NCBI GenBank assembly: GCA_945859605.1
Contig: OX243825.1
Span: forward strand, 23,365,054-23,429,053
DNA length: 64,000 nucleotides
Origin: Lumbricus rubellus
Taxonomy: Eukaryota > Annelida > Clitellata > Crassiclitellata > Lumbricidae
Reading direction: 5' to 3'
Shown: in pieces, positions 30,459-42,939 of the stretch
How the letters are laid out: each line of letters opens with the position of its first letter
Numbering within the stretch: the first letter of the stretch is position 1
Translations under genes and position numbers: made by a program
Notes under the pieces: model-generated
Seen by the model: the letters and a program-made list of their open reading frames with translations, nothing else
What the model was told of the DNA's origin: nothing
Databases searched by the model: none

Positions 30459-30650
30459 CAGAGCTGTTTTTAAGGAATTTTTAGAACTGCACAACTCCTT
30501 CTTTCCTTTCCCATCCTCCATGGTAAACTACGTCCAATCAAAGGACAATGACCTTGTTTGCTAGTTTTAACTGTACAGAAGGCTTCTACAACTGCACAAA
30601 TTCATTTAGACCTGCACATTTTGTGTACAACTGCACGTAAAAAAGCCCTG
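30459..30650. mobile_element. hAT-type MITE, 192 bp (family copy A)
   Basis: Ends CAGAGCTGTTTTTA and (reverse complement) CAGGGCTTTTTTA; flanks 30451-30458 and 30651-30658 both ATGAGCTC. A second copy lies at 41829-42022. Confidence 0.92.
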
Positions 30651-30658
30651 ATGAGCTC

Positions 30659-31540
30659 AATTTAAGTCAATTATTGCTGAATCACAAGAAGGGATTGTCC
30701 GGGAATACAATATGTCAGTGGTATTTTTTAAAAGCTTTTAAAAATCTGAATTCATCTTCATTGAAGTTTAAACAACCCTGATACATTAATAGTAAATATT
30801 TTGGATGGTGAAGGATTAATGATGTAAAAATTGGTTCTTCATTTATCACATAGATCTGTCATGAAGAAATTGAAACTCTTTTGTGGTCTGTAAGCGATTG
30901 AACAGCATGCAGTCTAACCTAGTTTCACGCTTTTATATTTCCCTATTGTTCAGTGATTTTGCTAGGCAGGAACTGCAGGATTCTTTACCACTGCTACCTA
31001 TTCCAGAGGGCAACTTCCCATTTTAGGTCCATGTAATTGGACTTATGACTGCTACTCTGAAGATAAATCATATAAACTATGAAATGATGAATCTACCGGA
31101 AGATAAATCATATATAATTATAAAATGAAAAATCTAATTCTTTGTTGGCTGAATTATAAATTTTTTTCTTTTATGACATGTTTTTCAATGTTGTCATCAT
31201 CAGTTGCTGATGCAAGCCATTTTGTGGCGATGGGTACAAATAAATGATCTCCATTGTTCTCGATCATTTCTCTAGTTCATTGCCCCTCCCCCATGGTGTT
31301 GATACTTGTACGTGATGATGTGTCCTCATATTTGAGTTTAGCTTTGATTAAAATCTGAAGTTTTTAAAATATGGTCTGCATTTCTTGAAATTTGTCATCT
31401 ATAGGTAATGGGTTCAAACTTACATTCATGATCGTTGGTCTGAAACCAGTCAATGCTGTTGTGAGTGTGACCTCAATTTGAACATATCTATGTACTAGTA
31501 TGTAGTTTCCCATTGCTATCTATGGTGGAGTCATCAGTGT
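30659..31540. other. Spacer, no gene seen
   Basis: AT-rich DNA; GAAGATAAATCATATA occurs twice at about 31060-31115. No supported exon. Confidence 0.4.
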
Positions 31541-31564
31541 TTTGCAGGCTCCCTAAAACCTCTT

Positions 31565-31640
31565 TGTATCACCGTGGTTGGTCTGGGAGCACCTCTGAGT
31601 GGGATTATTGAAGGGAAGATATATAAATTCTTCGAATCAA
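31565..31640 (+). repeat. L2-like LINE 3'-end remnant
   Basis: TTGTATCACCGTGGTTGGTC, GGGAGCACCTCTGAGTGG and a TATATAAATTC tail; inverted relative to 28085-28145. Confidence 0.65.
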
Positions 31641-31984
31641 TGAATGAATTCAATCCTAGTATCATGTATTGATCAGTTTGTAGATAGACAATTATTACCT
31701 GATATATGCTCTGCTCTGCTTCTTATCACCAGTTGTTTATAAATGCCCTAATGTGAGTGCATTATAAATGCTTTACGTGAGTGCATTATGAATGCTTTAA
31801 GAGAGTGCATGCTTCCTTTTCAAGTGTACATCGAAAGGACGCTTATCATTCTTCGTCAGTTATGTATGCAATCATTAGAATAATAAATATCCTGCTGAGT
31901 GATGGTGCATAGTGTTCTCAAGTTGGCATCCTGATGAATATGAGTTTCACAAGATTTTGTAAATAAATGCTGTTTTACTTATCT

Positions 31985-32310
31985 CTCATGGAGAGATAAA
32001 ATAAGAAATAAAAGCATCAGAGAAAGGACTGGACAGGCAAAAATGGAGATTAACATCAGGAAGAGGTGACTAACGTGGATGGGACACATAGCAAGAATGG
32101 ATCTGGATGGAAGAGCCAAACAAGCAACGATCTGGACTCCAGAGTGGAGACGTGGTAGACAGAGGTCAAGGAAGATGGAGACTACGAAAGGATTTGAAAG
32201 GTCTGGAGATGTCGTGGAACGAAGCTGTTGAGATGGCGATGAACAGAGTGGAATGGAGAAGCTGCATTGTCAGATGTGCAGAGCTGCACGGGAAGTTCTA
32301 AGGTCTAAGG
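31985..32310 (+). pseudogene. RTE-like LINE C-terminal fragment
   Basis: Reads SWRDKIRNKSIRERTGQAKM, then WMGHIARMDLDGRAKQATIW and RRGRQRSRKMETTKG, matching the conserved C-terminal block of RTE-type endonuclease/RT proteins (W-x-GH-x-xRM ... RGRP). One stop after INIRKR and others later show it is dead. Confidence 0.8.
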
Positions 32311-32504
32311 TAAGGTAATGGACATAACCACTTAATAATATGGAGAGTTTTGAGAGTGAGACAATCATTGCATATATCAATTTCGACTGTCATATTGCAT
32401 TAATTTTGAAAAATTTGCTGAAAATCCTGTTTACATCATTTGGAGAGATAGGGTACTCCGGGTTCTGATGAAATTTTGTATTTTAATTGCTGTATCAAAG
32501 CATA

Positions 32505-32919
32505 AGGCCAAAAAAAAATGTTGTGTTTCCGGTAACAGAGCTAAAAAAATTGGGTAGGTAGGTCGGAAAATATTTTTATTTTGTAAAATATTTTTATGCA
32601 GTGACTATCCGAAAAAGTATACCCCACTAGTCTTTTTTGCACGCTGAAACAAAGTACGTGTTCTAAGCAAGTATAAACTGCCTATTTCCCGACTGTCTGC
32701 ACCTAAAACTGCTCTAGAAACAGTCCTATTAATTTCATTTTGTTGATGTCTCTTATGTTATGTCAATACAAATGTAAAAAAAAAAATTTGAAAAAAAAAT
32801 TAAATTTTTTTTGGGAAAAATATTTTTTTTAATAAAAAATTTTTACAAAAATATTTGGGTCGCGGCCCTAAAAATGGGTCGGTCGCGTTACCGGAAACAC
32901 AACCCTTTTTTTTACGCCT
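32505..32919 (+). mobile_element. AGGCCT-ended MITE, copy 1 (415 bp)
   Basis: Ends AGGCCAAAAAAAAATGTTGT...TTTCCGGTAAC and the inverted GTTACCGGAAACACAACCC...ACGCCT. It shares its interior (CAGTGACTATCCGAAAAAGT, CCCGACTGTCTGCACC) with 37261, 44261 and 47774. No multi-base target duplication. Confidence 0.9.
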
Positions 32920-33002
32920 AACTGCTTGTAATGTTAGCCAACAGTCCTCTCTCCACAAACATTTGTCCTTTGGCCACCAGCCAACACTGTCTGTATGTTT
33001 GT

Positions 33003-33213
33003 ATTTGCACTTGTTATAGTGCCCATTCATGTTTCTACTCAGAAGCAGTCCCAACTACAGCACAGAAACTGAACCGGAGTATCAAGTTTAAGTGCTGAGC
33101 AATTGTGTGTGAAGGACTTGCCCAAGGTCCCTACAAGGCGGCTTGAGATGAATTCGAACCTGCAGCCCTCTGGCTGCAAGGCAATGAACATACCCACTAC
33201 ACCACTGCATCCC
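33003..33213 (-). mobile_element. tRNA-derived SINE
   Basis: Minus-strand copy of the same family as 29571-29770: head with GGTGTAGTGGGTATG, body GGCAAGTCCTTCACACACAA, tail CACTATAACAAGTGCAAA. Confidence 0.82.
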
Positions 33214-34980
33214 ACAAATGTCACACTTGTACATGTCCAGTCTGAGAAACAGAACGTGGTAACAAGAAAGACTGTTTATATCTATGATAGCAGTGTAGGC
33301 TACGACTTAATTGCGAATTCATGGCATCGCTTTAGTAGGCCGCTTCTTCCTTCTCACCACTGCTATGCTGGACATGGAGCATAATCATTGGAATGGTCGG
33401 TTCTTGCGGTGCGCTTAGGTGCCATTAGTTTCGCCCGACTGAGGCCCAACGCACGGCAGCAGCGCTCGCTTTATGGCTGCTGTATTATATCCCAGACTGA
33501 GTCATTCTAGGTCTGTCTGTGTGCCTGCGTCTGTTGAGGCCGATTGCCGGTACAAGTTGCCCCTCTTCTTCCACACTGGTCTTGTTATGATGGACTAAGG
33601 CAGCAGCTGTGGATGGTGCTGGTGCTGTTGGTGGTGGTGGCCTACATGCCAGCAGAACGAGGGATGCTTGGATATTGGAATAGGAGATCCTGAAGACTTT
33701 CTACAGCGGTCAGTAGGCTTCGTCTTTGACCCTATTGTTTCTGAACGGTGCTGTGCAGCCATTGTAGTCTTGCAGGGAAACAGCAGACATGACATTATTT
33801 TGAATTGAATTAATACCTGTGTTGCAGTTGATCATAGTCGACCTGCATGGGCAGCTGACTTTGTCTGGAGGTAGTCAGGTTGGTTTTGTGTTGGTCGGGA
33901 TTTGCTAAGGAATTGGATTGGCTTCCTTATAAATTGTCTTTAAATGCACCTTTTTATCAGTTTGGTCAGTTTTGTGGGTGCAGACCAATCTTTGTATGGT
34001 AGGCTACATATAAACATTATATAAAATGTCTCAATGCTTAAATACAGAGGAAGACTGCGCAAAAACTTTAACATTGGTTAATACACTCTGGCAATTATTA
34101 ATTAGCACTTATGATTTAGATCTTAATTTAATATGATTTATAATCTATTTATGATTGAGCACTTATGATTTAGCACTTAATTTAGAATGATTTAGCACTT
34201 GCATATGATTTAGCACTTACTTAGTACTGTTTTAAGTTGTACGGTAAGCTACATAGAAGCATTATGAATTATACCTGACATCACAAAACCTTCATCAACA
34301 TTATTTTGTTTACATTGATTAGATCGTCTTTCAACCAGGGAGAGAAGAGGCAAGAAATGCTGAAATGGTTATTTAGAACAATTTAATGTTATTATTAGTA
34401 ATTATGTGTTGTACATATTTTCTGCTCAGGCTGGATATGTAGGTTTGCAGAACAGCTCAATGCATCATTTCTGGCTGGAGTAAATTATTTTTAGATTTGT
34501 GATTAATATGATTTATGTTTTCGGGCAGTTTGATTGTTAATTTATGTTGGTGCATTCGTCATTGTTAATCTTTGCTGTGTCCACATCAGCACTGCTAAAA
34601 TGATCCTTTTCATTCCATGGATCACTAGAGACTTCGTTCTGGGAATAAAGCTCTCAGCTGGGGTCATTAAACTATCAAGTGAAATTAATGTTTGGATATG
34701 GTTACTTGTTTTCGGTATCTGCTACTTGCTGGAATGAGTATTAATATCCGAATGAATATTAGAACTTATTTGTGACATCGTGATCATATATGATGAAGGT
34801 GATTCTATCTAAATAAAGTCGTGACGCGTTAAACCATGTTATTGGCTAAGGTTAAAGACATTTTGCGGCCAGGTTAGAAAATGCATGCGCTCATAAACTT
34901 AGAAATGCAGACTCTATGGTATAGCAGAATGTTAGTTTGCATAGTTAGCACTTTGCGTCATTTATGGCAGTGGTGTAATG
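33214..34980. other. Spacer, no gene seen
   Basis: 33380-33560 is more GC-rich. 34107-34220 holds repeated ATGATTTAGCACTT motifs. No supported exon. Confidence 0.4.
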
Positions 34981-34982
34981 AT

Positions 34983-35205
34983 GGGTGTGGTGGTGGTGTA
35001 ACGGTATGTTCTGTGCCATTTAACCTGAGAGTCACGGGTTCAAATCTACCTGAAGACACCGGTTAGTGACCATGAACAAGTTGGTCTCCCACAATTGTCT
35101 GTGAGGCAGGCAGAGGGTATTACCATTCACTGATCTTATCCCTGGGATGCATATACAGTATTATACACCAATGGACGTGCCTTCAGGCAGAGAACTCATC
35201 ATCAT
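34983..35205 (+). mobile_element. tRNA-derived SINE, variant 3' part
   Basis: Head GGTGTAACGGTATG (A-box-like) and CACGGGTTCAAATC (B-box-like) on the plus strand, followed by a body unlike the other SINEs, with a terminal CATCATCATTACTT. Confidence 0.55.
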
Positions 35206-35948
35206 TACTTACTTCGCCTCAGGTCATCAGGTGATAAGTAATTCATTATGTACATGCATACCATTGGAGATTATTATTCATGGAAGCACAATGCACATGT
35301 CCTGAGCTGAAGGATTTCTGTCAAATGGTTGGATGAATGATGAAGCGTCCTTTCTGTGTACTCTTGAATTTTTTTGAATGATATGACCAAAATTTGACCA
35401 TGCCATGATTTTCAGCAAATTTTGTGAAATTAACACAGCACAACAGTTGGGACTGATACACAATATTAATGGTCTAGAATTGTAGAAACTAACTCTGTGC
35501 TGAACATTAACTCTTACAGTTAGTGTGACATTACATAGCGACAGAATGTTGCTACTTTAGCCAATAATAGATGTTATTATTTTGTTCTCATTGATTAGAT
35601 CATAGTAAATACAAACATGATTTTGTAGCAAAACATTTTCATGGTATTATGCAATGTAGATTTCCCTGTTACTTGATTGGATCCTTGCATAAAAACGTAA
35701 TTTTATTTGGTGAATTGGCTGTGATTTTCGATCATTTTTTTTTAAAATCCTGCCTGCCACAACTTGAAGCTCTTTACCATAAATTTCTACTGGCCGTGCT
35801 TATGAATCTGCTTTGGTAGAACAATGTCAGCAGCTGGGATGATGGACTGAAATGCTCTATTTGTGTTTACCTGGAATGTTTGGTCTCCCAGTCAATTAGG
35901 TGATTGCTGACCTCTAGCGTTACTATCCATACGCACCATCACATTCAG

Positions 35949-35951
<3 letters not shown>

Positions 35952-35984
<33 letters not shown>
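35952..35984. repeat. (AT)n microsatellite
   Basis: About 16 AT units. Confidence 0.95.
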
Positions 35985-35989
<5 letters not shown>

Positions 35990-36405
35990 CAGATATATAT
36001 AATCAGATAAAATGCCATAGAAAGTGGATGATGTGCTTGTCATGGGCTTAATGGCTTCACTCTATGCTTATTATTTGCTCAATATGCATCATATGATTGA
36101 GGGTGCTTGGACGATATTTAACACTTTAGCTACGAGAAGTGACGAGAGTGTGCTCAAATGACTGGGAACCAATGCAGCTTGTCGTCAAAGTGTTAAATGT
36201 ACTGCAAAAATAAATTTGGAGTCGTTTTCATTGTTCTTATCATCAATCAATCAATTTTCGTTTAATCAACACTTCAGGCTCTCAGAACGCAGCATGTTGC
36301 ATATAACTAATTTTACAAAGGTTTTATGTATAAGTTCAGTTTATGTATGCAACATAAATATTTGTTTTTGGCTCCAACACAGTCCTCTTGACTCAGAATT
36401 TTAGA

Positions 36406-37118
36406 CAGCTCGTCGCCTCAGAGTCATCTTCGCATATGTCCACTTTTGTGAATTCCGAGAAAAACGAGGTAGAAGTTTCGCAACTTTGGACGCCAAAAAA
36501 AGATAATCAGTGCAATAAAACTTCAGGCAATAACTTCATATTAAAGCATCGACATTAATTAAAGGATGTTGCATTAAAATTAAACTGAAACTTAGAATGG
36601 TTTTTGTGAAATTTTGGAAAATGTTGTATAAAATGGATTTAAATTTATTGCAAGTCATCCTGACGTGAGAAAATGTTTTAAAAAAGATGAAATAATAAAA
36701 GAAAGCAATATACAATCAATTGCAACTTTGTTCGTTTCAATTTTCGCAAGTTTAATACCCTTTTTTAAATAAAAGAACGTTTTTATTTCCTGGACATACG
36801 ACACTATGATACTACGAAGTGGGATGTCGTATCTCCATCGTCCAATCAACGACGAGCTTTTCTGGACATACGACAATGCACCTTTAAACCGTGAATGCGG
36901 CACTGGAGATACGGCAAAATAAATTGGAGATACGACAACGCAACACTGAAATTGGACATACGACAAGTAGTTTTCGCTGAATATCTTTAAAACGACTGGT
37001 CGTATCTCCTAACGGTTAACAGTGAAGAAAGATAAACAAATTTTTGCTGCAAATCAAGTCTAAACTCGATTTTGAAAAAAATGGACATACACGAAGATGA
37101 CTCTGAGGCGACGAGCTG
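36406..37118. mobile_element. 713-bp TIR element with internal ATACGAC motifs
   Basis: CAGCTCGTCGCCTCAGAGTC at the left end is exactly repeated as the reverse complement at the right end; identity continues through ATCTTCG and, after a TA-rich mismatch, TATGTCCA. The interior carries at least six TGGA(C/G)ATACGAC motifs in both orientations. An AGCT four-base duplication is possible if the outer bases are flank. No coding frame recognised. Confidence 0.85.
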
Positions 37119-37260
37119 CTGATGACGGTGGCAATTGTAATTAATGTAAAGATAAAGAAGGCAACCTGCTTGCCACAAGTCATCATTACACAGCATTTAT
37201 GTCTAGTTAGCAGCAGAGTACTTTTTGGATGGTCCTTCAGCAGTTGCAATGACCTTAGTA

Positions 37261-37637
37261 AGGCCTAAAAAAAATGTTGTGTTTCCGGTAACAGAGCTAA
37301 AAAAAATTGGGTCGGTAGGTCGGAAAATATTTTTATTTTGGTAAAATATTTTTATGCAGTGACTATCCGAAAAAGTATACCCCACTAGTCTTTTTTGCAC
37401 GCTGAAACAAAGTACGTGTTCTAAGCAAGTATAAACTGCCTATTTCCCGACTGTCTGCACCTAAAACTGCTCTAGAAACAGTCTTATTAATTTCATTTTG
37501 TTGACGTCTCTTATGTTATGTCAATACAAATGTTTAAAAAAAATATTAAAAATTTTTTTTTACAAAAATATTTGAGTCGCGGCCGTAAAAATGGGTCGGT
37601 CGGGTTACCGGAAACACAACAATTTTTTTCTACACCT
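37261..37637 (+). mobile_element. AGGCCT-ended MITE, copy 2 (377 bp)
   Basis: Same family and orientation as 32505-32919; ends AGGCCTAAAAAAAATGTTGT and ...ACACCT. Confidence 0.92.
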
Positions 37638-40280
37638 AATGTAATTTACATGTGATAATCTCTGGTTGCAGAACTCTGAAGTGAAGAGTAATTGGGAAAT
37701 GCCTGTTAATGGCACACACTTTTGTGGCTTGGAGGCTTTGGACCAAAAATATTTATCAGCTGTTGCTTTCCATGATAAGAGGCAATCTATGTGGTCTGCA
37801 GTAATACCACATCTTATCAAAAGTTATCAAGATCAAACAAATTGTCTACTAGCTGACGTGGCAGTTTCTTACTGCCATACCGTTAGTGTTTGGTTGCTGT
37901 GGCCACATTAATTTAGTCAGGGTAGGTGGATGATATCATTGCAGGGTCTGGTTTGATTGGCTGCTATTTAGAGTGATGAACAGTTGATGAAATTGCTCTG
38001 GGAAATGCTCGGTAAGGCTGAGATGAATCAGAGTTTCCTGGTCTCGTTGATTGGAGGAAATGACTGCAGCAGCGGTTGATGGATTTGGACTGTATGGCTA
38101 CAGGGTTTAGGGCTGGTTTTAGGGCTGTTAGTGCCTTTGTACCGGATAGGTGACCAGGAGTGTCAAAGTTAACCCTATGAACTGAATCTCTTCTTAACCC
38201 TTCAGCTTCAAGTCCAGGTATGTGACATATCTTACCCTCCCGAGACATATTGAGAGTCTGGAACCTTTGTAATTTAGGCAGTTTAGCTGACACCTACGTG
38301 TACATGTATGTGTGTCTTTGATTTCATGCAGAGCGTCATGTGAGATTGACATGTGCTGTATTGAATGGGTTTCAGCTGATGTGTTTTAGCTATAGTATAG
38401 ATATTCTTCTCATTCACCAAGACACAAGTTTGTGAAGACTGATTGTTGGTATTATTGTTGTTATTGTTGTGGTGGTGGTGTTTTTGGGCGCTTGATCTGG
38501 GAAGTGTATGTAGTTGAAATTGGCATTTCATAAATGAATAATTCCCTTCCAACTTTATGCTGCTGACAGTTATTTATGTACAGCCAAAGCACTTACTGAG
38601 ATGATGTTTAGATTAATTAACTACTTTGCTTGTAGCCTGCGCCTCAACAGTAATTTCATGTTGTCTATTAATTAGAGAAAGTTGTTGTTTCTCAGTAAGC
38701 AACATTAGTTAAGATGCACGAGTTTGCTTGAATGAGTCTTCTAATATTTATGTGCATACATCAATGCTTGCATACACACATGTATGGTTGCATGCATACA
38801 TGTATTAATGCAGCCATACATGCATACATACACATGCAACTCAGTTAGCATTATTGGTTTTAATGCTCTACTGATGAAAGCGTACTAAAAAAACACTGGG
38901 CAACCAATGCAGTTCAGAGTTTATCTACTCTTCCTTTGCCTTATCTTACATTGTTGTCTGGCATGCATGTGTAAAGCCCCTGAGTGGAATCAGTGTCTGT
39001 ATGTGTGGCACAACAACCTACGGGGTGGGGGGAAGGGTACCTCAGCTGATAAGGAATCTGCTTTGTCTAACATGATAAGCTTTGTGCCGAGACTACAATT
39101 GCCAGGGTCTCTGAGTATTTTTTTTGTTAATCATTGGTTTTACTGTGAGCTTTGTTGTGAAGTGCTGAGGAGTTTTTGAGTCTTTCATTGGTCATCGTTG
39201 AGAGTGGTGTCTGTCTTGAACAACTTAGGTAGTTCAGAAGAATCTACTCTGCTGCTTAAAGGCCTTGGTATATTACTATATATACATTGTCTCCATCACC
39301 CTCCCCCACCCCCATTAAGGCAAACAGTACCTTCAATTCAGTGGTCTTGTTTCAGCTTTTCAGATCAAATTCGTACTGTCCAGAGTGACCTTATTTTAAT
39401 AAAGCTGAGACTCTTGTTTAGGTGCACTGTCACTGACCCTTTAAAGCGTAGTCACAGGAGTCTGGTATTTGCTGACTTTAGACTTTGTCACATTTATGTA
39501 CAGTTGCTGAGGCTTAAACGCAGACAGAGATTAAGAAGGTATACATTGCGGTGGTCCCACTGGACTACAATAGAGCAACATGACTACCGTATGCTTCAGG
39601 CTTTTGAGTGGTAGTAGTATACAGTTGAAATATCCAGGAGGTGTATGCATGTATGGTGCTGACCCATTAACATGAACTCTTTTGGGCGTAGATAAGGCAG
39701 CTGTATAGATAAAGCAGCTGTAACATGTGCAATGCTTTCTGTCCGTGGAATAGATTAGACAATGTGGGAGAGGTGGACTGGCTACTCGAACGCCATGGCT
39801 AAGAAAATGAATTCACTAAAAGTTCATGCCCCTAGCTGCCTGCAATACCTGTTAAGGTGAATTTAGCCCTGTGTTGGTTTTGTCATCAGACAATACTAGT
39901 CTCCAACTATTATTTTTAAAAATATTATTAAATAAATTTGTAACGTGCGCAAGGTCACTCCGAAATGTGAATCTGAGAAAAAACTATGTGCATATATAGA
40001 TTCTTACATACTTACAGTGGCTTCATGTCCAATACCTTGACAGTCATCCATTACTGGGTCAAGGGCCATTCAAAAGAACCTGTTAAAGATTGCTCTTCTC
40101 TCTTCACTCCATGGTAATACATGAGAAAGGAAGAGAGACAGACAGACAGACAGAGAAAGAGACAGAAAGAGATCTTTCACTATATTTATTGTGGCAAGTA
40201 TTACTACTATTTTAATGCTCTTCTCTTCGATCAGCATCTTCTGGAAAGTATATAGTTCCTGCATGGTACACATCTTGTCT
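37638..40280. other. Spacer, no gene seen
   Basis: Plus strand T/G-rich. An open frame at 39198-39614 (138 codons) matches no family I recognise and has no coding signature. ATGCATACATG-type motifs cluster at 38755-38835. Confidence 0.4.
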
Positions 40281-40425
40281 TTGGCCAGTGTTCTTTCACA
40301 TTTGCTGGTCTCTCTATCTGGAACTCTCTGCCTCTTCATGTTCATAACTCCCCTAGCGAGACTGTATTTTGCTCTAAACTGAAAACTTTCCTTTCCAGTC
40401 TACCTATAAATAGTTTTTAATGGCA
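40281..40425 (+). pseudogene. LINE (L2/CR1-like) RT C-terminal fragment
   Basis: Reads FTFAGLSIWNSLPLHVHN and LKTFLSSLPINSF then a stop, the conserved IWNSLP ... LKTFL end of L2/CR1-group reverse transcriptases, here still open over about 45 codons. Confidence 0.75.
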
Positions 40426-41828
40426 ACTCCAATGTGCGCTTCTGAGCTTTGTAAGTAGGGTATTATATCAAATTGCAATTGTATTGTATCATATCGTACT
40501 CTGTGGCAGTATTTGCTGATGCAAGAAGAATCGGAGTGTCAGTCAGAATGATCAAAGATGAATTCATGCCAATTAATTTTGCTCTGTCCCTCTTTTCTGC
40601 GTTATTTCTGTTTACGTTCAATGAAAGAATCTATATATTGCAATAATTGTTTCCATTGTGTAGCTGTATGTGCCTCCTGTCTTCTTTGCTCTTGACTCTT
40701 GAGCTGCTCACTGCATTTCATCGGTGTGATCATCCTATTTATCAAAGTGGCTTGATCTGATCGGTGAAATATGATTGCTGACTCAAGCTCTTCTTTTTAC
40801 TGAATGAACTGTCAATTTTCTGTCAAATTTATTGCTTATTAGACTTAACACTTTGCCATTCAGAACTCTGGAGAAAGCTTTACGTTACTCTGCATGCTGA
40901 AAATGTTTGCTTTGTCTCGATGATTGTTTAGAATAATATTTAATGTACTGTTGGTGAAATGGTAAACATGATTTTTCCAGCACAACTCATTGGGGAGATT
41001 CTTGTGGCTCGTTTCTTGTTTGCTTTTTTTGTTCAAGCTTAACCGAGTGAATTGCTGTTTTGAGATTGTGCATCACAGATCATCATGTTAATAGGCTGTG
41101 TTACAGCACCGTAGAAATTGCAATTTCTGTATTATTATTATTTTTTATAGTATTGTTGTTGTGTTTCATTGCTGTTGTCTTAGTACCCGGTATGTGTGTA
41201 TTTTGGCGTACATCATTTGACATAAATCATAACCCGGAGCTGGACCACTGCTGCAGGCTTCAGTAAATTCAGAGCAGACATTTAAAAATGACTGACTGTG
41301 TGAACTGACCCCATAATCAGTTACCTGCCACCATATGTATGTTGTCCAGAGGCAATTCTCACAGGAAGATTGCACGTTATGATGGGAGTTGTTTTGAAGC
41401 TCTGCTGCATTTAGATATCTTCTCTGTTGCCAGCATGTGGACGAAATTACAACATTTATCACTCGGTGCTTTGCTCGAATTTACAAAATCATTTACAGAT
41501 TTCGCACGTATATACCGGATCCACAGTTGGCTATGGACCTCTTAAAGTAATGTGTCCACATGACTAGCAGCTAACAGACATTCATGTGACAGATATGCAC
41601 AGTAAATGTGACCTACAGTCAGACAATCTTGGATGCGGTAACTCTTGATGTGCGTTGTATTGTCATAATCGTGAATTGGTATTTAGTGCTACTTACAAGA
41701 GAAACTCCTCAGAGGTACAGCAGGGCCCAACAGGCTTTGGGGGTTTCTTCTGGGTTGCCGGTCCTATGCTGTTGAATTTGTTACCAGTTTCTGTTCATTT
41801 TGCCAATTCTTTGATGTCATATTCATCT

Positions 41829-42022
41829 CAGGACTGTTTTTAAGGAATTTTTTGAACTGCACAACTCCTTCTTTTCTTTCTCATCCTCCATGGTAAATTA
41901 CTTCCAATCGGAGAACAATGACCATTTTTGCTAGTTTTAACTGTACAGAAGTGCTTCTTCAGCTGCACAAATCCATTTAGAACTGCACATTTTGTGTACA
42001 GCTGCACTTGAAAAAAGCCCTG
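41829..42022. mobile_element. hAT-type MITE, 194 bp (family copy B)
   Basis: Same family as 30459-30650; ends CAGGACTGTTTTTA and (reverse complement) CAGGGCTTTTTT. Flanks ATTCATCT (41821-41828) and ATTCATAT (42023-42030) match in 7 of 8. Confidence 0.88.
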
Positions 42023-42483
42023 ATTCATATGAGCTTAAGGAGTCATAATTCAATAACCCTTTCAACCTGTATACACCGGTTACACCCCGTTTTATCACCC
42101 ACCACCCACCCACTCATCGCCTGTTTTTGGGATGCTCTGATCTGTCAGATTTTGACCTCATGACTTCTCCCATCGATTTAGTGTGTGATTTTTTGGACAT
42201 TATATGATTATAGGCCTATACCCTTGAAGTCATTAGAATCCCATCATTCGCTCAGATCTTATTACAGTGCATCTTTGATGTATGTATGTTATACTGAGTG
42301 CATGTGTAATTAGTTGAAAAGTATTCTGGAAACATTGATTTCTGCCGTTTACAGACATTACTACTTATGACTGAATCCACATTTAGAAGTGGTGTCGGAA
42401 TTGGCTGAACCACCAAAACTGGAACAGTCTGTTAAAACTTAGCAAGACATTTACAGGGTTAAACACATGCGGGCACATGCATG

Positions 42484-42485
<2 letters not shown>

Positions 42486-42538
<53 letters not shown>
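42486..42538. repeat. (AC)n microsatellite
   Basis: About 26 AC units. Confidence 0.95.
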
Positions 42539-42859
42539 CATGCAAACACACACTGACACGCATCTGCAAACACATAGACATTGATGTGAATTGCAGGCAG
42601 TCAAGCACGGATGCATTATTTATTTATTGGTCAGAGTTGTTCCATTCCACTTGACTTGAAGCCCCACAGCAACAACTATGCTTTCTCTTCATCTTGGAAA
42701 ACATCCTGCACCTATAAATGATAGCCATGTTGTTATCAAATGTCTTTTGTACACGCAGTCTGATGATAATGGCCGAAAATTGTGACGTTAACATTTCTAT
42801 AGAAACCATGTACGCAAATGATCCTCTTGAGCTCTTCGTAATGTATTTTAGTAGGATAT

Positions 42860-42935
42860 TTAAGAGTAAGATGAGGATTGGATCTTGGAACCTATCAAGA
42901 AAGTGCTATATAAATGCAGCCATTGGTACATACTG
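42860..42935 (+). repeat. LINE 3'-tail remnant
   Basis: AAGAAAGTGCTATATAAATG resembles the L2-like tail; no coding part remains. Confidence 0.4.
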
Positions 42936-42939
42936 ACTT

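Noticed and set aside
39198..39614. 138-codon open frame
   Set aside because: No recognisable domain, no coding-like composition, and it lies in T/G-rich DNA of the presumed intron.
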